Shown in pieces: positions 23,568 to 32,479 of a DNA stretch of 64,000 nucleotides. The stretch is from Paenibacillus dendritiformis (lineage in GTDB: Bacteria > Bacillota > Bacilli > Paenibacillales > Paenibacillaceae). Each line of letters starts with the position of its first letter. Positions within the stretch are counted from its first letter, which is position 1. The notes below the pieces were generated by a model, which saw nothing but the letters and a program-made list of their open reading frames with translations, did no database searches and had not been told where the DNA came from. The stretch spans positions 1,795,501-1,859,500 of the forward strand of contig NZ_OX216966.1 in assembly GCF_945605565.1 (NCBI RefSeq). The letters are read 5' to 3'. Position numbers and translations under genes: made by a program.

Positions 23568-24343
23568 CGAAGCTTGGCAACTATGTGACCGTGTCGTCGG
23601 ACGGAGCGGTGGGCGTGCTCGCCCTGAACCGGCCTGACGTGCTGAATGCCTTGAATCGCGAGCTGATGCAGGAGCTCGTGGCGGAGATGGAACGGATGGA
23701 CCGGGACGATGCCGTGAAGGCGATTGTCATTACGGGAAATGATCAGGCCTTCGCGGCCGGCGCGGATATTAAGGAAATGGCGGATGAATCCGCCGTATCG
23801 CTGCTGCTGAAGCGGCAGTTCGATGTGTGGGATCGCATCGGCGGCATTGCGAAGCCGATCATCGCCGCCGTGAGCGGGCATGTGCTCGGCGGAGGCTGCG
23901 AGCTGATGATGAGCTGCGATCTCGTCGTCGCCTCGGATACGGCGCGCTTCGGGCAGCCGGAGATTCGGCTTGGCGTCATGCCCGGCGCCGGCGGGACACA
24001 GCGGATGACGAGGGCGGTAGGGCTGCGCAAGGCCATGGAGCTGCTGCTGACCGGGGACACGATGCCGGCGGAAGAGGCTCTGCGCTGCGGGTTGATTAAC
24101 AAGGTGGCGCCGGTCGAGCTCTATCTGGAAGAGGCGCTGAAGCTGGCGCGCCGCATTGCCGCCCAGCCGCCGCTGGCCGTCCGCCTCATCAAGCAGGCGG
24201 TCCGCAAGGCTCAGGATCTTCCGTTGGCCGAAGGGCTTGATTATGAGCGCCAGTGCTTCCATCTGCTATTCGCGAGCGAGGATCAGAAGGAAGGCATGCG
24301 CGCTTTTCAAGAGAAGCGAAATCCCCAATTCAAGGGCAGATAG
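23564..24343 (+). CDS. paaF: Enoyl-CoA hydratase, PaaF-like
   Basis: 259 residues, normal crotonase length. AAGADIKEMAD, VSGHVLGGGCELMMSCDLVV and FGQPEIRLGVMPGAGGTQR hold the oxyanion hole and both catalytic Glu residues (in CEL and PEIRLG), so it should be a true hydratase. In the pathway PaaF hydrates 2,3-dehydroadipyl-CoA to 3-hydroxyadipyl-CoA. Start ATG 23564 overlaps paaK by four bases; paaG starts eight bases after the stop. The choice between this gene and the one at 21325 for the PaaF role rests on position and motif quality. Confidence 0.85.
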   Translation: MTKLGNYVTVSSDGAVGVLALNRPDVLNALNRELMQELVAEMERMDRDDAVKAIVITGNDQAFAAGADIKEMADESAVSLLLKRQFDVWDRIGGIAKPIIAAVSGHVLGGGCELMMSCDLVVASDTARFGQPEIRLGVMPGAGGTQRMTRAVGLRKAMELLLTGDTMPAEEALRCGLINKVAPVELYLEEALKLARRIAAQPPLAVRLIKQAVRKAQDLPLAEGLDYERQCFHLLFASEDQKEGMRAFQEKRNPQFKGR

Positions 24344-24351
24344 GAGGAGAC

Positions 24352-25164
24352 ATGGCCGTGTACGAGACGATTCTGTACGAAGTATCGGAGGGCGTGGCCC
24401 GGATCACGATGAACCGGCCGGATAAGTACAATGCCTTCACCGGGCGGATGATTGCCGAACTGATCGCTGCGTTCCGCCAAGCAGGCAAAGACGCGGCAGT
24501 GCGCTGCATCATCCTGACCGGGGCGGGCAAAGCGTTCAACGCGGGGCAGGATCTGGGCGATGTGCCGGGAACGGGCGGGCAAGCGGCAGACGGGCAAGCT
24601 GCGGCCGGAAACCATGGCGATATGCTGCGTTCACGCTACAATCCGCTGATTACGCAGATCCGCAACACGGAGCTGCCGGTTATCGCGGCCGTGAACGGCG
24701 TGGCGGCGGGAGCGGGCATGAGCCTCGCTCTCGCTTGCGACCTCCGCGTGATGTCCGAGCGGGCTTATTTCGTCAGCGCGTTCGTCAATATCGGGCTCGT
24801 CCCCGACTCGGGGGGCTGCTACTTCCTGCCCCGTCTCGTCGGCCTGGCCAAGGCGATGGAGATCGCCACGATCCGGGATCGCGTCACGGCGGAAGAGGCG
24901 CATCGAATAGGTCTGGTCAACCGCATTTGCTCCGCCGAACGGCTGGAGGAGGAAGCGGACGCGCTTGCGGCCAGGCTGGCTCAGCTTCCGACGCGGGCTG
25001 TCGGGCTGATGAAGCGGACGATGAACCGCGGGCTGGAGATGGATCTGGCACAGACGCTGGAGCAAGAGGCGTATGCCCAGGAGATCGCCGGGCGCACGGA
25101 GGATCACCGGGAAGGCATGCAAGCTTTTCTGGAAAAGCGGCCGCCCGTGTTCAAGGGGGTGTAG
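24352..25164 (+). CDS. paaG: Epoxide isomerase, PaaG-like (crotonase family)
   Basis: 270 residues from ATG 24352 (AGGAGG upstream). The fold is crotonase, with NAGQDLGDVPG, GVAAGAGMSLALACDLRV and NIGLVPDSGGCYFLPR. The LVPDSGG block with Asp in place of the hydratase Glu is typical of PaaG, which isomerises ring-1,2-epoxyphenylacetyl-CoA to oxepin-CoA and also acts on a later double bond. This residue pattern separates it from the two hydratase-type paralogues in the cluster. A short insertion rich in Gly/Gln/Ala (around residues 70-85) is unusual. Confidence 0.88.
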   Translation: MAVYETILYEVSEGVARITMNRPDKYNAFTGRMIAELIAAFRQAGKDAAVRCIILTGAGKAFNAGQDLGDVPGTGGQAADGQAAAGNHGDMLRSRYNPLITQIRNTELPVIAAVNGVAAGAGMSLALACDLRVMSERAYFVSAFVNIGLVPDSGGCYFLPRLVGLAKAMEIATIRDRVTAEEAHRIGLVNRICSAERLEEEADALAARLAQLPTRAVGLMKRTMNRGLEMDLAQTLEQEAYAQEIAGRTEDHREGMQAFLEKRPPVFKGV

Positions 25165-25167
25165 CCG

Positions 25168-26046
25168 ATGGAAGGCCATGTTCCGGGGGGCAGCCCCGGC
25201 GCGGTCGGCATTGTCGGCGCAGGCACGATGGGAGCGGGAATCGCTCTCGTCTGTGCCCGGCGGGGCCGCCGCGTTTATTTGCAGGACATTAAGCCGGAGG
25301 TGCTGGATGCTGCGCAAGCCTATATCGACTCCATCCTGGCGAAGGACGTCGCGAAGGGGAGGATCTCGGAGGAGGAGAAGCGGAAGACGTATGATCTCGT
25401 CAAGCCGGTGCAGGACATGGCAGCGTTAAGCTCCTGCCCGATCATCATCGAGGCGGTTCCCGAAAAGCTGGAGCTGAAGCGCTCCTTGTTCGGCCGCTTA
25501 ACGGAGCTGTGCGGCAGCGATGCGCTGCTGCTGAGCAATACGTCATCCCTTTCCATTACGGAGCTTGCGGCGGGCTTGCCCCATGCGGAGCGCATCATAG
25601 GCTTTCACTTTTTCAACCCTGCGCCGGTTATGCCGCTGGTTGAAGTCATTCGCGGGCACAAGTCGGGTGAAGCTTGCGTCGCTGTCGCGCGCCGGTTCGC
25701 GGAGGAACTGGGCAAGGTGCCCGTGCTGGCGGAGGATTCGCCCGGCTTCATCGTGAATCGCGTCGCGCGTCCCTACTATAATGAAGCGCTGCGCATCATG
25801 GGCGATCGGGTGGCCCGCCCGGAGCAGATCGACCGCATTATGAAGCAGGCCGGCGGCTTCAAGATGGGGCCGTTCGAGCTGCAGGACCTGATCGGCCTCG
25901 ACGTGAATCTGGCGACGACGGAATCGGTCTACACCCGCTTCTATCACGAGAGCCGCTTCAAGCCGAGCCGCATCCAGCAGCGCATGGTGCAGGCGGGAAG
26001 CTTGGGCAGAAAGACAGGGGAGGGATTTTATCCATATGACCAATAA
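25168..26046 (+). CDS. paaH: 3-hydroxyacyl-CoA dehydrogenase, PaaH-like
   Basis: A 292-residue NAD-dependent dehydrogenase. The Rossmann motif [15 protein letters not shown] has Gly17, Gly19 and Gly22. The catalytic His lies in [16 protein letters not shown], the C-terminal 3HCDH domain follows ([27 protein letters not shown]), and the chain ends with [11 protein letters not shown]. It oxidises 3-hydroxyadipyl-CoA to 3-oxoadipyl-CoA. ATG 25168 starts three bases after the paaG stop and lacks a strong Shine-Dalgarno of its own, suggesting coupling. It overlaps the next gene, a degenerate relative, by 11 bases. Confidence 0.9.
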   Translation: MEGHVPGGSPGAVGIVGAGTMGAGIALVCARRGRRVYLQDIKPEVLDAAQAYIDSILAKDVAKGRISEEEKRKTYDLVKPVQDMAALSSCPIIIEAVPEKLELKRSLFGRLTELCGSDALLLSNTSSLSITELAAGLPHAERIIGFHFFNPAPVMPLVEVIRGHKSGEACVAVARRFAEELGKVPVLAEDSPGFIVNRVARPYYNEALRIMGDRVARPEQIDRIMKQAGGFKMGPFELQDLIGLDVNLATTESVYTRFYHESRFKPSRIQQRMVQAGSLGRKTGEGFYPYDQ

Positions 26047-26806
26047 TGCGGTCTTGTTGGCTGGAGCCAGTCCCCTGCGCGACGGCCTGCATGCGCTGCT
26101 GGAACGAAGCGGTTACCGGGTCGTGTCCTTGGCAGAGGCCGAGGAGAGCGGGGCTTCCCTGCCGATTCGGTACGGCGTGGAAGTAACCAATGATGATGTG
26201 GCGGAGAAGCAGGCGAACATCGTGAGGATGGAGCGGCTGCTCAGCCCGGAGGTGCCGATCGCGGCCACCTCGCTCGCTCTCTCGGCCACCGAGATTGCGT
26301 CATGGGCATCGCGGCCGGAGCGGATATGCGGCTTCGGCACGTTCGCACCGCTGGAAGAGCGCGAGCTGGTCGAAGTGGCTCCTGCCCTGCAGACGTCGAA
26401 GGAAGCGCTCCGTGGTCTGGAGGAGTTATTCCTTACTCTGGGGAAGCAGGTGGAGATCGTGGATGATGAGGCGGGGCTTGTCTTCCCGCGCATTCTCGCC
26501 TTGATCATCAATGAAGCCGCCTTCGCTCTGATGGAAGGGACGGCTTCCGCCGCGGATATCGATACGGCCATGAAGCTGGGAACCGGTTATCCGCACGGCC
26601 CGCTCGAATGGGCCGATCGCATCGGGCTGGATGACGTGCTGGCGGTCCTGCGCGGGCTTCACCGCGATCTGGGCGAAGAGCGGTATCGTCCGGCGCCGCT
26701 GCTGCGCAAGCTGGTGCTGGCAGGCCGGCTCGACCGGCGCAGCGGCCAAGGCTTCTATTCCTATGATATTGGGGGGGAACGAGATGGGAACACCCGTAAT
26801 CATTGA
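26036..26806 (+). CDS. Degenerate 3-hydroxyacyl-CoA dehydrogenase-like protein
   Basis: 256 residues aligned by eye with PaaH. The middle ([20 protein letters not shown]) and C-terminal domain ([20 protein letters not shown] and GQGFYSYD) are family-like. The N-terminal nucleotide-binding loop is not: it reads [16 protein letters not shown], without GxGxxG, and the segment after it is shortened. The catalytic His is replaced around FGTFAP. NAD-dependent activity is therefore doubtful. It overlaps paaH by 11 bases and the thiolase gene by 23, so it is kept in the operon and is probably functional. It could pair with PaaH as a non-catalytic partner. Confidence 0.75.
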   Translation: MTNNAVLLAGASPLRDGLHALLERSGYRVVSLAEAEESGASLPIRYGVEVTNDDVAEKQANIVRMERLLSPEVPIAATSLALSATEIASWASRPERICGFGTFAPLEERELVEVAPALQTSKEALRGLEELFLTLGKQVEIVDDEAGLVFPRILALIINEAAFALMEGTASAADIDTAMKLGTGYPHGPLEWADRIGLDDVLAVLRGLHRDLGEERYRPAPLLRKLVLAGRLDRRSGQGFYSYDIGGERDGNTRNH

Positions 26807-27983
26807 TGCGGTACGGACGCCGATCGGCCGCTACGGCGGAGCGCTCAAGGATGTGCGTGCCGATGATCTGGGCGCGCTCGTCATTCGCAGCCTGCTGGAG
26901 CGGAATCCGGTCGGCCCGGAGCGGATGGACGGGGTCATCCTCGGCTGCGCGAATCAGGCGGGGGAGGATTGCCGCAATGTGGCGCGGATGTCGCTGCTGC
27001 TGGCCGGGATGCCGGTAGAGGTGCCGGGCGTGACGGTGAACCGCCTGTGCGGTTCGGGCATGGAGGCCGTCCATCAGAGCGCCTACGCGATTATGGCGGG
27101 GGCGGGACACGCCTATATCGCCGGGGGAACGGAGAGCATGACGCGGGCTCCGTATGTGATGTTGAAGCCGGAAGCCGCTTACCAGCGGGGGCATCAACAG
27201 ATCTATGACACCACGCTGGGCTGGAGGATGACGAATGACAAGCTGGCCGCCCTCTACCCGCCGATCAGCCTAGGGGAGACAGCGGAGAATGTCGCGGAGC
27301 AGTACAGTATCAGCCGGGAGGCGCAGGATGAGTTCGCGATCTCCAGCCAGCGGAAGTATGCCGAAGCCCAGGCGGCCGGGAGATTTGCCGCCGAGCTCGT
27401 GCCGGTGGAGGTGACCGGCCGCAAGGGCGAGATCACGCGGTTCGAGCAGGATGAACACCCGCGCCCCGAGACGACGCTGGAGCAGCTGCGGAAGCTGAAG
27501 CCGGCGTTCAAGCAAGGGGGAACCGTGACGGCCGGGAACTCGTCGGGCCTGAACGACGGGGCGGCAGCGCTGCTCATAATGGAGCAGGAGACGGCTCATT
27601 CGCTCGGACTGCGGCCGCGCGCCCGGGTGGTTGCTTCAGCGTCTGCCGGCGTCGATCCGTCCGTGATGGGAATCGGCCCCGTGCCGGCCGCGCGCAAGGC
27701 GCTTCAGCAGGCGGGGCTGTCGATCCAGGATATCGATCTGTTCGAGCTGAATGAAGCGTTTGCCGCACAGGCGGTTGCCAGCATGCGTGAGTTGAACATC
27801 GCTCCGGAGCGGGTGAACGTCAACGGCGGCGCGATTGCCATCGGCCATCCGCTCGGGTGCAGCGGGGCCCGGATTTTAACGACCCTGCTCTATGAGATGG
27901 AGCGCCGGGAAGCCCGTTACGGCTTGGCCGCGATGTGCATCGGCGTCGGGCAAGGCATCGCTACGATTATCGAGCGAGTATGA
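26784..27983 (+). CDS. paaJ: 3-oxoadipyl-CoA/3-oxo-5,6-dehydrosuberyl-CoA thiolase
   Basis: 399 residues from ATG 26784, preceded by GGGGGG; the frame is open upstream inside the previous gene. Thiolase marks are the nucleophile Cys89 in [26 protein letters not shown] with the active-site His, and CIGVGQG with the second Cys. PaaJ releases acetyl-CoA from both beta-oxidation steps of the pathway, leaving succinyl-Co[21 protein letters not shown] is the usual PcaF/PaaJ-type loop. A second thiolase (fadA, 37381) serves the fatty-acid genes. Confidence 0.92.
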   Translation: MGTPVIIDAVRTPIGRYGGALKDVRADDLGALVIRSLLERNPVGPERMDGVILGCANQAGEDCRNVARMSLLLAGMPVEVPGVTVNRLCGSGMEAVHQSAYAIMAGAGHAYIAGGTESMTRAPYVMLKPEAAYQRGHQQIYDTTLGWRMTNDKLAALYPPISLGETAENVAEQYSISREAQDEFAISSQRKYAEAQAAGRFAAELVPVEVTGRKGEITRFEQDEHPRPETTLEQLRKLKPAFKQGGTVTAGNSSGLNDGAAALLIMEQETAHSLGLRPRARVVASASAGVDPSVMGIGPVPAARKALQQAGLSIQDIDLFELNEAFAAQAVASMRELNIAPERVNVNGGAIAIGHPLGCSGARILTTLLYEMERREARYGLAAMCIGVGQGIATIIERV

Positions 27984-28050
27984 CCGGGCAAGGAACTCGA
28001 AAACGCGAATGGACACGGTTGATTTGTTAGCCAGGCGAGGAGGAATCGAC

Positions 28051-28473
28051 ATGAAGCCAGGATTGATTCCGGGCGCCGAAATTTCTTTTGTCGTGACCGT
28101 CACCCCGGATATGCACCCTGCCTTTGACGGCATCGTCATTCACGAAGTGATGTCCACCGTCTCAATGATCTACTATATGGAGAAGGCAGGCCGCGAGATC
28201 ATTGTTCCTTTTTTGGAAGAAGAGGAGGAAGGATCGGGGTTCGCCCTCGATATTAAGCATGTCGGGCCGGCCGTCGCCGGGCAGGAGGTGACGTTCCGCG
28301 CCGTCTGCACCGAGGCGGGCCCGAAGCGCATCATCTGCGATGTGACAGCAGAGACGAAGTTCAATCTGGTCGGGACGGGATCGTTCACGCAGGCGATCTT
28401 CGACAAAAGAACGATGGCGGACCGGTTCGCGGCCCTGCGCCGCAAGGTGGAAGAAGAGCAGAAGGTGACCTGA
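28051..28473 (+). CDS. Hotdog thioesterase, FlK-like family
   Basis: 140 residues from ATG 28051 (GAGGAGG upstream; earlier in-frame starts lie within the thiolase gene). It opens MKPGLIPGAEISFVVTVTP, contains VIHEVMSTVSMIYYMEKAGR, and continues with DIKHVGPAVAGQEVTFRA. This matches the fluoroacetyl-CoA thioesterase-like hotdog group, in which small acyl-CoA esters are hydrolysed. It is the third thioesterase-type gene of the region and the last of the collinear catabolic set. A role in CoA recycling is inferred. Confidence 0.7.
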   Translation: MKPGLIPGAEISFVVTVTPDMHPAFDGIVIHEVMSTVSMIYYMEKAGREIIVPFLEEEEEGSGFALDIKHVGPAVAGQEVTFRAVCTEAGPKRIICDVTAETKFNLVGTGSFTQAIFDKRTMADRFAALRRKVEEEQKVT

Positions 28474-28520
28474 CGGCATAAGCGGCGGTTCCTCCACTCC
28501 GGCGGTGTCCCCCATTTTGC

Positions 28521-28549
28521 TTGAGCTATGGAGGGGCAAGTGATACAAT
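28521..28549 (+). promoter_or_regulatory. Promoter of paaX
   Basis: TTGAGC (28521-28526), 17-base spacer, TACAAT (28544-28549), about 50 bases before the paaX start. No terminator with a T tract separates it from the thioesterase gene, so read-through from the operon is also possible. Confidence 0.6.
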
Positions 28550-28574
28550 TTGACAAAGATGCAACATTTGGCAA
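28548..28574 (+). promoter_or_regulatory. Direct repeat, possible PaaX operator
   Basis: ATTTGACAA (28548-28556) and ATTTGGCAA (28566-28574) are repeated 18 bases apart, overlapping the -10 box and the transcription start of paaX. Position suggests autoregulation. No clear copy was found at the operon promoter at 8081, which weakens the call. Confidence 0.35.
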
Positions 28575-28601
28575 TCATACGAACGACTAGGAGTGGTGAA
28601 C

Positions 28602-29456
28602 ATGAGGCCGCAATCCATGCTGTTTACCATATACGGCGAGTATGTACGTCATTATGGCAGTGAAATCTGGGTCGGGAGCCTGACCGGCCTGATGGGAGAA
28701 TTCGGCTTGACCGAACAGGCCGTACGGGCCGCCATCTCGCGAATGCTGCGCCAAGGCTGGCTGGAGTCGCGCAAAGTGGGGAACCGCAGCTATTATTCCA
28801 TGTCCCCGCGCGGCAAGCGGCGCTTGAACGAGGCGGCGGCCCGCATCTATAAGCAGGAGACGGATACGTGGGACGGCAAGTGGTGCATTGCCAGCTACAA
28901 CATTCCCGAGAAGGAGCGGAGCATACGGGATCAGCTTCGCAAGGAGCTGGCATGGCTCGGCTTCGGCATGCTGACGACAAGCACCTGGATTAGTCCGAAT
29001 GATCTGACCGACAAGGTGAGGGACATCGTGGAATCTCGCGGGATTTCCGGATATGTGGAAATTTTCAGGGCGGATCATGTCGCTTGGAGCGAGCCTGGAC
29101 AACTGGTGCAGAAGTGCTGGAACATCGATGAGATCAATGGGGCTTACGCCGAGTTCATTGAGGCGTACCGTCCGAGCTATGAGAGATTGCTGACGATGAC
29201 GGAGCAGGGGGAAGCCGTCCCCGACGGCTATTGCTTCGTGGAGAAGACTAAGCTGGTCCACCGGTACCGGAAGTTCCTGTTCATCGATCCCGACTTCCCC
29301 GAAGAGCTGCTGCCGGATGTATGGCTGGGCAAGGAAGCGGATCAATTGTTCCAGAACTACTACGATTTGCTGCATCCGGGCGCCAGCCGTTTTTTTGAGC
29401 AAGTCTATGAACCTTCGCCCGATGTCCTTCCGGTTCGCGATAGGGAGCATGCATGA
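28602..29456 (+). CDS. paaX: Phenylacetic acid degradation repressor PaaX
   Basis: 284 residues from ATG 28602 (TAGGAG eight bases upstream). It has an N-terminal winged helix of PaaX type (about 1-80, FTIYGEYVRHYGSEIWVGSL, then EQAVRAAISRMLRQGWL) and the PaaX C-terminal domains (WCIASYNIPEKERSIRDQLR; LFIDPDFPEELLPDVWLG). PaaX represses paa operons and is released by phenylacetyl-CoA, the product of PaaK. It follows the paa genes in the same direction with its own promoter. A terminator at 29611-29652 closes the region. Confidence 0.93.
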   Translation: MRPQSMLFTIYGEYVRHYGSEIWVGSLTGLMGEFGLTEQAVRAAISRMLRQGWLESRKVGNRSYYSMSPRGKRRLNEAAARIYKQETDTWDGKWCIASYNIPEKERSIRDQLRKELAWLGFGMLTTSTWISPNDLTDKVRDIVESRGISGYVEIFRADHVAWSEPGQLVQKCWNIDEINGAYAEFIEAYRPSYERLLTMTEQGEAVPDGYCFVEKTKLVHRYRKFLFIDPDFPEELLPDVWLGKEADQLFQNYYDLLHPGASRFFEQVYEPSPDVLPVRDREHA

Positions 29457-29610
29457 ATGAGGTCCATAAGGGGACATGACCGAAATTACGGCCAGGCGGC
29501 CCTCCCGGATTTACGTTTTATCCGGCCCTTTGCAACATTTTTGCTTCCATGCTTTAACGTAGGGTCGCATTGCCGCTGCTATTTTCTTATATAGCTCTCA
29601 TACCCATAAC

Positions 29611-29652
29611 AAGGGGCATTCCAGCCGCATCGTGCCGGCTCGAATGCCCCTT
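29611..29652. terminator. Bidirectional terminator hairpin between paaX and etfA
   Basis: AAGGGGCATTC (29611-29621) pairs perfectly with GAATGCCCCTT (29642-29652), with an inner AGCCG/CGGCT stem. It separates the convergent paaX and etfA genes. The T tract is short on both sides. Confidence 0.65.
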
Positions 29653-29663
29653 TACTATTATAG

Positions 29664-30644
29664 CTATGCCTGCAGCGCCTGCTTGAACTGCTCGGTCAGA
29701 AGCGGCACGATTTCGAACAGATCGCCGACGATGCCATAGTCGGCAATCTGGAAGATCGGCGCTTCCGGATCCTTGTTAATCGCGATGATGACGCGCGATT
29801 GGCTCATGCCGGCCACATGCTGGATCGCGCCGCTGATGCCACAGGCGATGTACAGCTCCGGCGTGACGACCTTGCCGGTCTGGCCGATTTGGAGCGCGTA
29901 GTCGCAATAGCCCGCATCGCATGCTCCGCGGGAAGCGCCGACGGCGCCGCCCAGCACGTCGGCCAGTTCCTCCAGCGGCTTGAAGCCGTCCGCGCTGCGG
30001 ACGCCCCGGCCGCCGGAGATAATAATTTTCGCTTCGCTCAGATCCATCTTGCCGGCCGTGTTCTGCACCACCTCGCGAATGACGGCGGCCAGCGGCGGCT
30101 CGGGGTACGCGATGGCCGATACCGGGGCGGTCCGGCCCGCTTCGGCTGCCGGCGGCTGAATATTGTTCGGACGGATGGTGACAATCCATGGGCCAGCCAG
30201 GAACTTTTTCTTCTCCATCGCTTTGCCTGCATACAGAGGGCGAGTGAATAACAGCTCGCCGCTGCCGTCCGCCCCAATGGCGATGACATCGGAGATCTGT
30301 CCCGCGCCTAATGCGGCGGCCAATTGCGGAGCCAAATCTTTGCCCTGCGCGGTATGGCCGAAGAATACGCCATCCGGCTTCGCTTCCTGCACGACAGCCT
30401 GCAGCGCCGCAAAATAAGCTTCTGGATGATAATGAATAAGAGCGGAATGCTCTACGGTATAAATATGTTCTGCGCCATATTGGGCAAGATCGGCTGCATA
30501 GCGCGCTGCCTCCGCCCCTATCACGGCTGCGGCCACGGTGCCGCCATCGCCTGCGGCCATGCGGGCCGCGCTGATCGCTTCATAGGATACCTGCCGGAGA
30601 ACGCCGCCTTTCGTCTCGGCTACGACAAGAATCGTTTTGGACAT
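29664..30644 (-). CDS. etfA: Electron transfer flavoprotein alpha subunit
   Basis: 326 residues from ATG 30644 (GGAGG upstream on the minus strand; an in-frame extension to 30698 is without a signal). It contains the N-terminal ETF fold ([14 protein letters not shown]), [20 protein letters not shown], and the FAD-binding C-terminal domain with ISGGRGVRS and [14 protein letters not shown]. With EtfB it carries electrons from acyl-CoA dehydrogenases (here FadE, 38670) toward the membrane Fe-S reductase FadF (32480). Downstream gene of the minus-strand unit fadR-etfB-etfA. Confidence 0.95.
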   Translation of the reverse strand: MSKTILVVAETKGGVLRQVSYEAISAARMAAGDGGTVAAAVIGAEAARYAADLAQYGAEHIYTVEHSALIHYHPEAYFAALQAVVQEAKPDGVFFGHTAQGKDLAPQLAAALGAGQISDVIAIGADGSGELLFTRPLYAGKAMEKKKFLAGPWIVTIRPNNIQPPAAEAGRTAPVSAIAYPEPPLAAVIREVVQNTAGKMDLSEAKIIISGGRGVRSADGFKPLEELADVLGGAVGASRGACDAGYCDYALQIGQTGKVVTPELYIACGISGAIQHVAGMSQSRVIIAINKDPEAPIFQIADYGIVGDLFEIVPLLTEQFKQALQA

Positions 30645-30674
30645 AGTATATCCGCCTCCTCGGGAATATGGACT

Positions 30675-30696
30675 GTTCAAAAACACTCTTTTGAAC
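30675..30696. other. Hairpin between etfB and etfA
   Basis: GTTCAAAA (30675-30682) and TTTTGAAC (30689-30696) form a perfect 8-bp stem with a 6-base loop in the 89-base gap between the two genes. It may stabilise one part of the mRNA. Its arms resemble the ends of the 70-bp repeat at 31612 and 38573. Confidence 0.45.
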
Positions 30697-30733
30697 ACGT
30701 ACTGCTAACGGCTATCTGGAAGAAGATACCGGA

Positions 30734-31492
30734 CTATACGACCTTGGCTTCCGTGCGCAATAGCCGGAACAGCTCCTGCGCCTGCGCCGCCGGCTCGCCG
30801 GAGAGCAGCTTGCCCGCTTGCCGCTGCGGAGGCAGGAACAGCTCCGTCTGTGCCGTGCGCGCCTCGGCGGTGACGCCGAAATCATCCAGCGTCAGCTCCC
30901 GGAGCGGCTTCTTCTTCGCCTTCATAATGCCCTGCAGCGAAGGATAGCGCGGCTCGTTCAGCCCTTGCTGGGCCGTGAACAGCGCCGGAAGCGGCAGCTC
31001 CACGACCTCGGTGTCTCCTTCGGCATCCCGGGAGCCGACGGCGCGCCCGTCGGCGATTTCCAGCTTCGTGATAGCTGACACATGCGGAATGCCGAGCAGC
31101 TTCGCCATCCGGACAGCCACTTGGCCCGCGCCGTTGTCGACCGAGAAGTTGCCTCCGAGCACGAGGTCGGCGGATTCCGTCCCGACGAAGGCGGCCAATG
31201 CTTGTGCGACGGCATGTTCGTCCGTGCCGATGCGCTCGTCGTTGATCAAGACCGCTTCGTCAGCGCCCATGGCGAGCGCCGTGCGCAGGGCCTCGATTGT
31301 CCGCTCCGTCCCCACGGAGACGACAGTGACTTTGCCCCCTTGGTCATCGCGGATGCGAATGGCTTCTTCTACCGCATACTCGTCATAGGGGTTGAGCACG
31401 AATTTGACATCGTCGTCCACGACTTTGCCGTCCTTGATGACGATTTTTTCCTCCGTATCGAATGTCTGCTTGACTAATACGATGATATTCAT
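30734..31492 (-). CDS. etfB: Electron transfer flavoprotein beta subunit
   Basis: 252 residues, the standard EtfB length. It has MNIIVLVKQTFDTEEKIVI at the start, NPYDEYAVEEAIRIRD, the AMP-binding GGNFSVDNGAGQV region and the ETF-beta signature VELPLPALFTAQQGLNEP, whose recognition loop contacts acyl-CoA dehydrogenases. Minus strand, upstream of etfA and downstream of fadR; GGGGCAATGAACG precedes the ATG. The 194-base gap to fadR holds one copy of the palindromic repeat. Confidence 0.95.
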   Translation of the reverse strand: MNIIVLVKQTFDTEEKIVIKDGKVVDDDVKFVLNPYDEYAVEEAIRIRDDQGGKVTVVSVGTERTIEALRTALAMGADEAVLINDERIGTDEHAVAQALAAFVGTESADLVLGGNFSVDNGAGQVAVRMAKLLGIPHVSAITKLEIADGRAVGSRDAEGDTEVVELPLPALFTAQQGLNEPRYPSLQGIMKAKKKPLRELTLDDFGVTAEARTAQTELFLPPQRQAGKLLSGEPAAQAQELFRLLRTEAKVV

Positions 31493-31611
31493 CGTTCATT
31501 GCCCCTTTCGCTTGATTACCATGCAGGAAAGTGGAAAGTGCAATTCTGGATGAAGGATGCAGCGCGCGTGGTGTTTTCCCCATGGCGGATAATTATAAGT
31601 ATTAATTTGAT

Positions 31612-31681
31612 GGTTCAAAAAGTTCAAAAAGTGCGGCTTTCAGCACCGAAAAGGTTGCAAACCGGACTTTTCGAACAACCT
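31612..31681 (-). repeat. 70-bp palindromic intergenic repeat, copy 1
   Basis: Read on the minus strand this segment matches the element at 38573-38640 over almost its whole length. Both share AGGTTGTTC, then TGCAACCTT-TCGGTGC, then CTTTTTGAAC. Its TTCAAAAAG and CTTTTCGAA ends are nearly complementary, so it can fold. It lies between fadR and etfB. Confidence 0.75.
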
Positions 31682-31686
31682 AAAGC

Positions 31687-32271
31687 TTAAGCCTCCAGTC
31701 CTTTAAGGAAGAAGCCTACCATACCATCCAACTGGCCGATGAGCGAATATTTCTGCCCGGAAATTAGCCAGGACGTCACGACTTCGTCCATGGAGCCGAA
31801 GATAAGCAGGCGGGTAAGCTTGACGTCGAGATCGGCACGGAACACTTTCTCTTCGATGCCTTGCACGATAATTTTTTCAATGAGCACAATGTATGGCTTA
31901 ATGATCTTTCCGATTTCTTTGCGGAGCTCGAGCGAGCTTTGTCTCAGCTCGATTTGGGTGACGAAGGCAAGGTCCGGGTTATTTCCCAGCTCGGTAAAAT
32001 GAATTTCGCACACCTTGCGCAGCGCTTCCTTCGCTCCGGTCGTTTCTTCGAGACTCGCGTGGAACTTGCCGATCAGCTCGCCAAGCTTCTCGCGGAACAA
32101 AGAAATAAGGATATCCTCCTTTCGCTTGAAATAAAGATAGATCGTACCGTCAGCGACCCCGGCCGTTTTCGCAATCCTGGAAACTTGCGAACGGTGAAAT
32201 CCGTGTTCGGCGAATACTTTGACCGCTGCTTCGAGGATTTGGGAATATTTTTCTTTTTTCTGACTTGCCAT
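31687..32271 (-). CDS. fadR: TetR-family fatty-acid degradation regulator FadR
   Basis: 194 residues. The N-terminal TetR helix-turn-helix (about 10-55: ILEAAVKVFAEHGFHRSQVS, then DGTIYLYFKRKEDI) and the C-terminal region match Bacillus FadR/YsiA, which represses beta-oxidation genes and is released by long-chain acyl-CoA. ATG 32271 follows GAGGTGATT. It heads the transcript fadR-etfB-etfA and lies divergent from fadF. A perfect TGAATGA-N4-TCATTCA palindrome and its own promoter lie in the divergent region, so it is probably self-regulated and controls fadF too. Confidence 0.9.
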   Translation of the reverse strand: MASQKKEKYSQILEAAVKVFAEHGFHRSQVSRIAKTAGVADGTIYLYFKRKEDILISLFREKLGELIGKFHASLEETTGAKEALRKVCEIHFTELGNNPDLAFVTQIELRQSSLELRKEIGKIIKPYIVLIEKIIVQGIEEKVFRADLDVKLTRLLIFGSMDEVVTSWLISGQKYSLIGQLDGMVGFFLKGLEA

Positions 32272-32303
32272 GGAATCACCTCGGTGCTAAAATGTGAATC
32301 ACG

Positions 32304-32325
32304 AATGAATGAACGCTCATTCATT
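32304..32325. promoter_or_regulatory. FadR operator
   Basis: AATGAATGA (32304-32312), ACGC, TCATTCATT (32317-32325): a perfect 9-bp inverted repeat. It fits the known Bacillus FadR box in both half-sites (TGAATGA and TCATTCA). It sits just downstream of the fadR transcription start on the minus strand and upstream of fadF. Confidence 0.82.
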
Positions 32326-32335
32326 TTCTGCTGAT

Positions 32336-32364
32336 ATCATAAAATAGAACCGGATCCTTGTCAA
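32336..32364 (-). promoter_or_regulatory. fadR promoter
   Basis: On the minus strand TTGACA (32364-32359), a 17-base spacer and TATGAT (32341-32336). The expected start, near 32329, abuts the FadR palindrome. Confidence 0.7.
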
Positions 32365-32479
32365 TGATTGGATCGGGAACCGGGTAATCGCCCAGCGGAA
32401 GAGCGGCGGTATGAGCGTACTGAAAGCGCTTGCCGCAATGTGTTCATTCATTTGCAAAAGGGGAAAGGAGATGGTTCCG

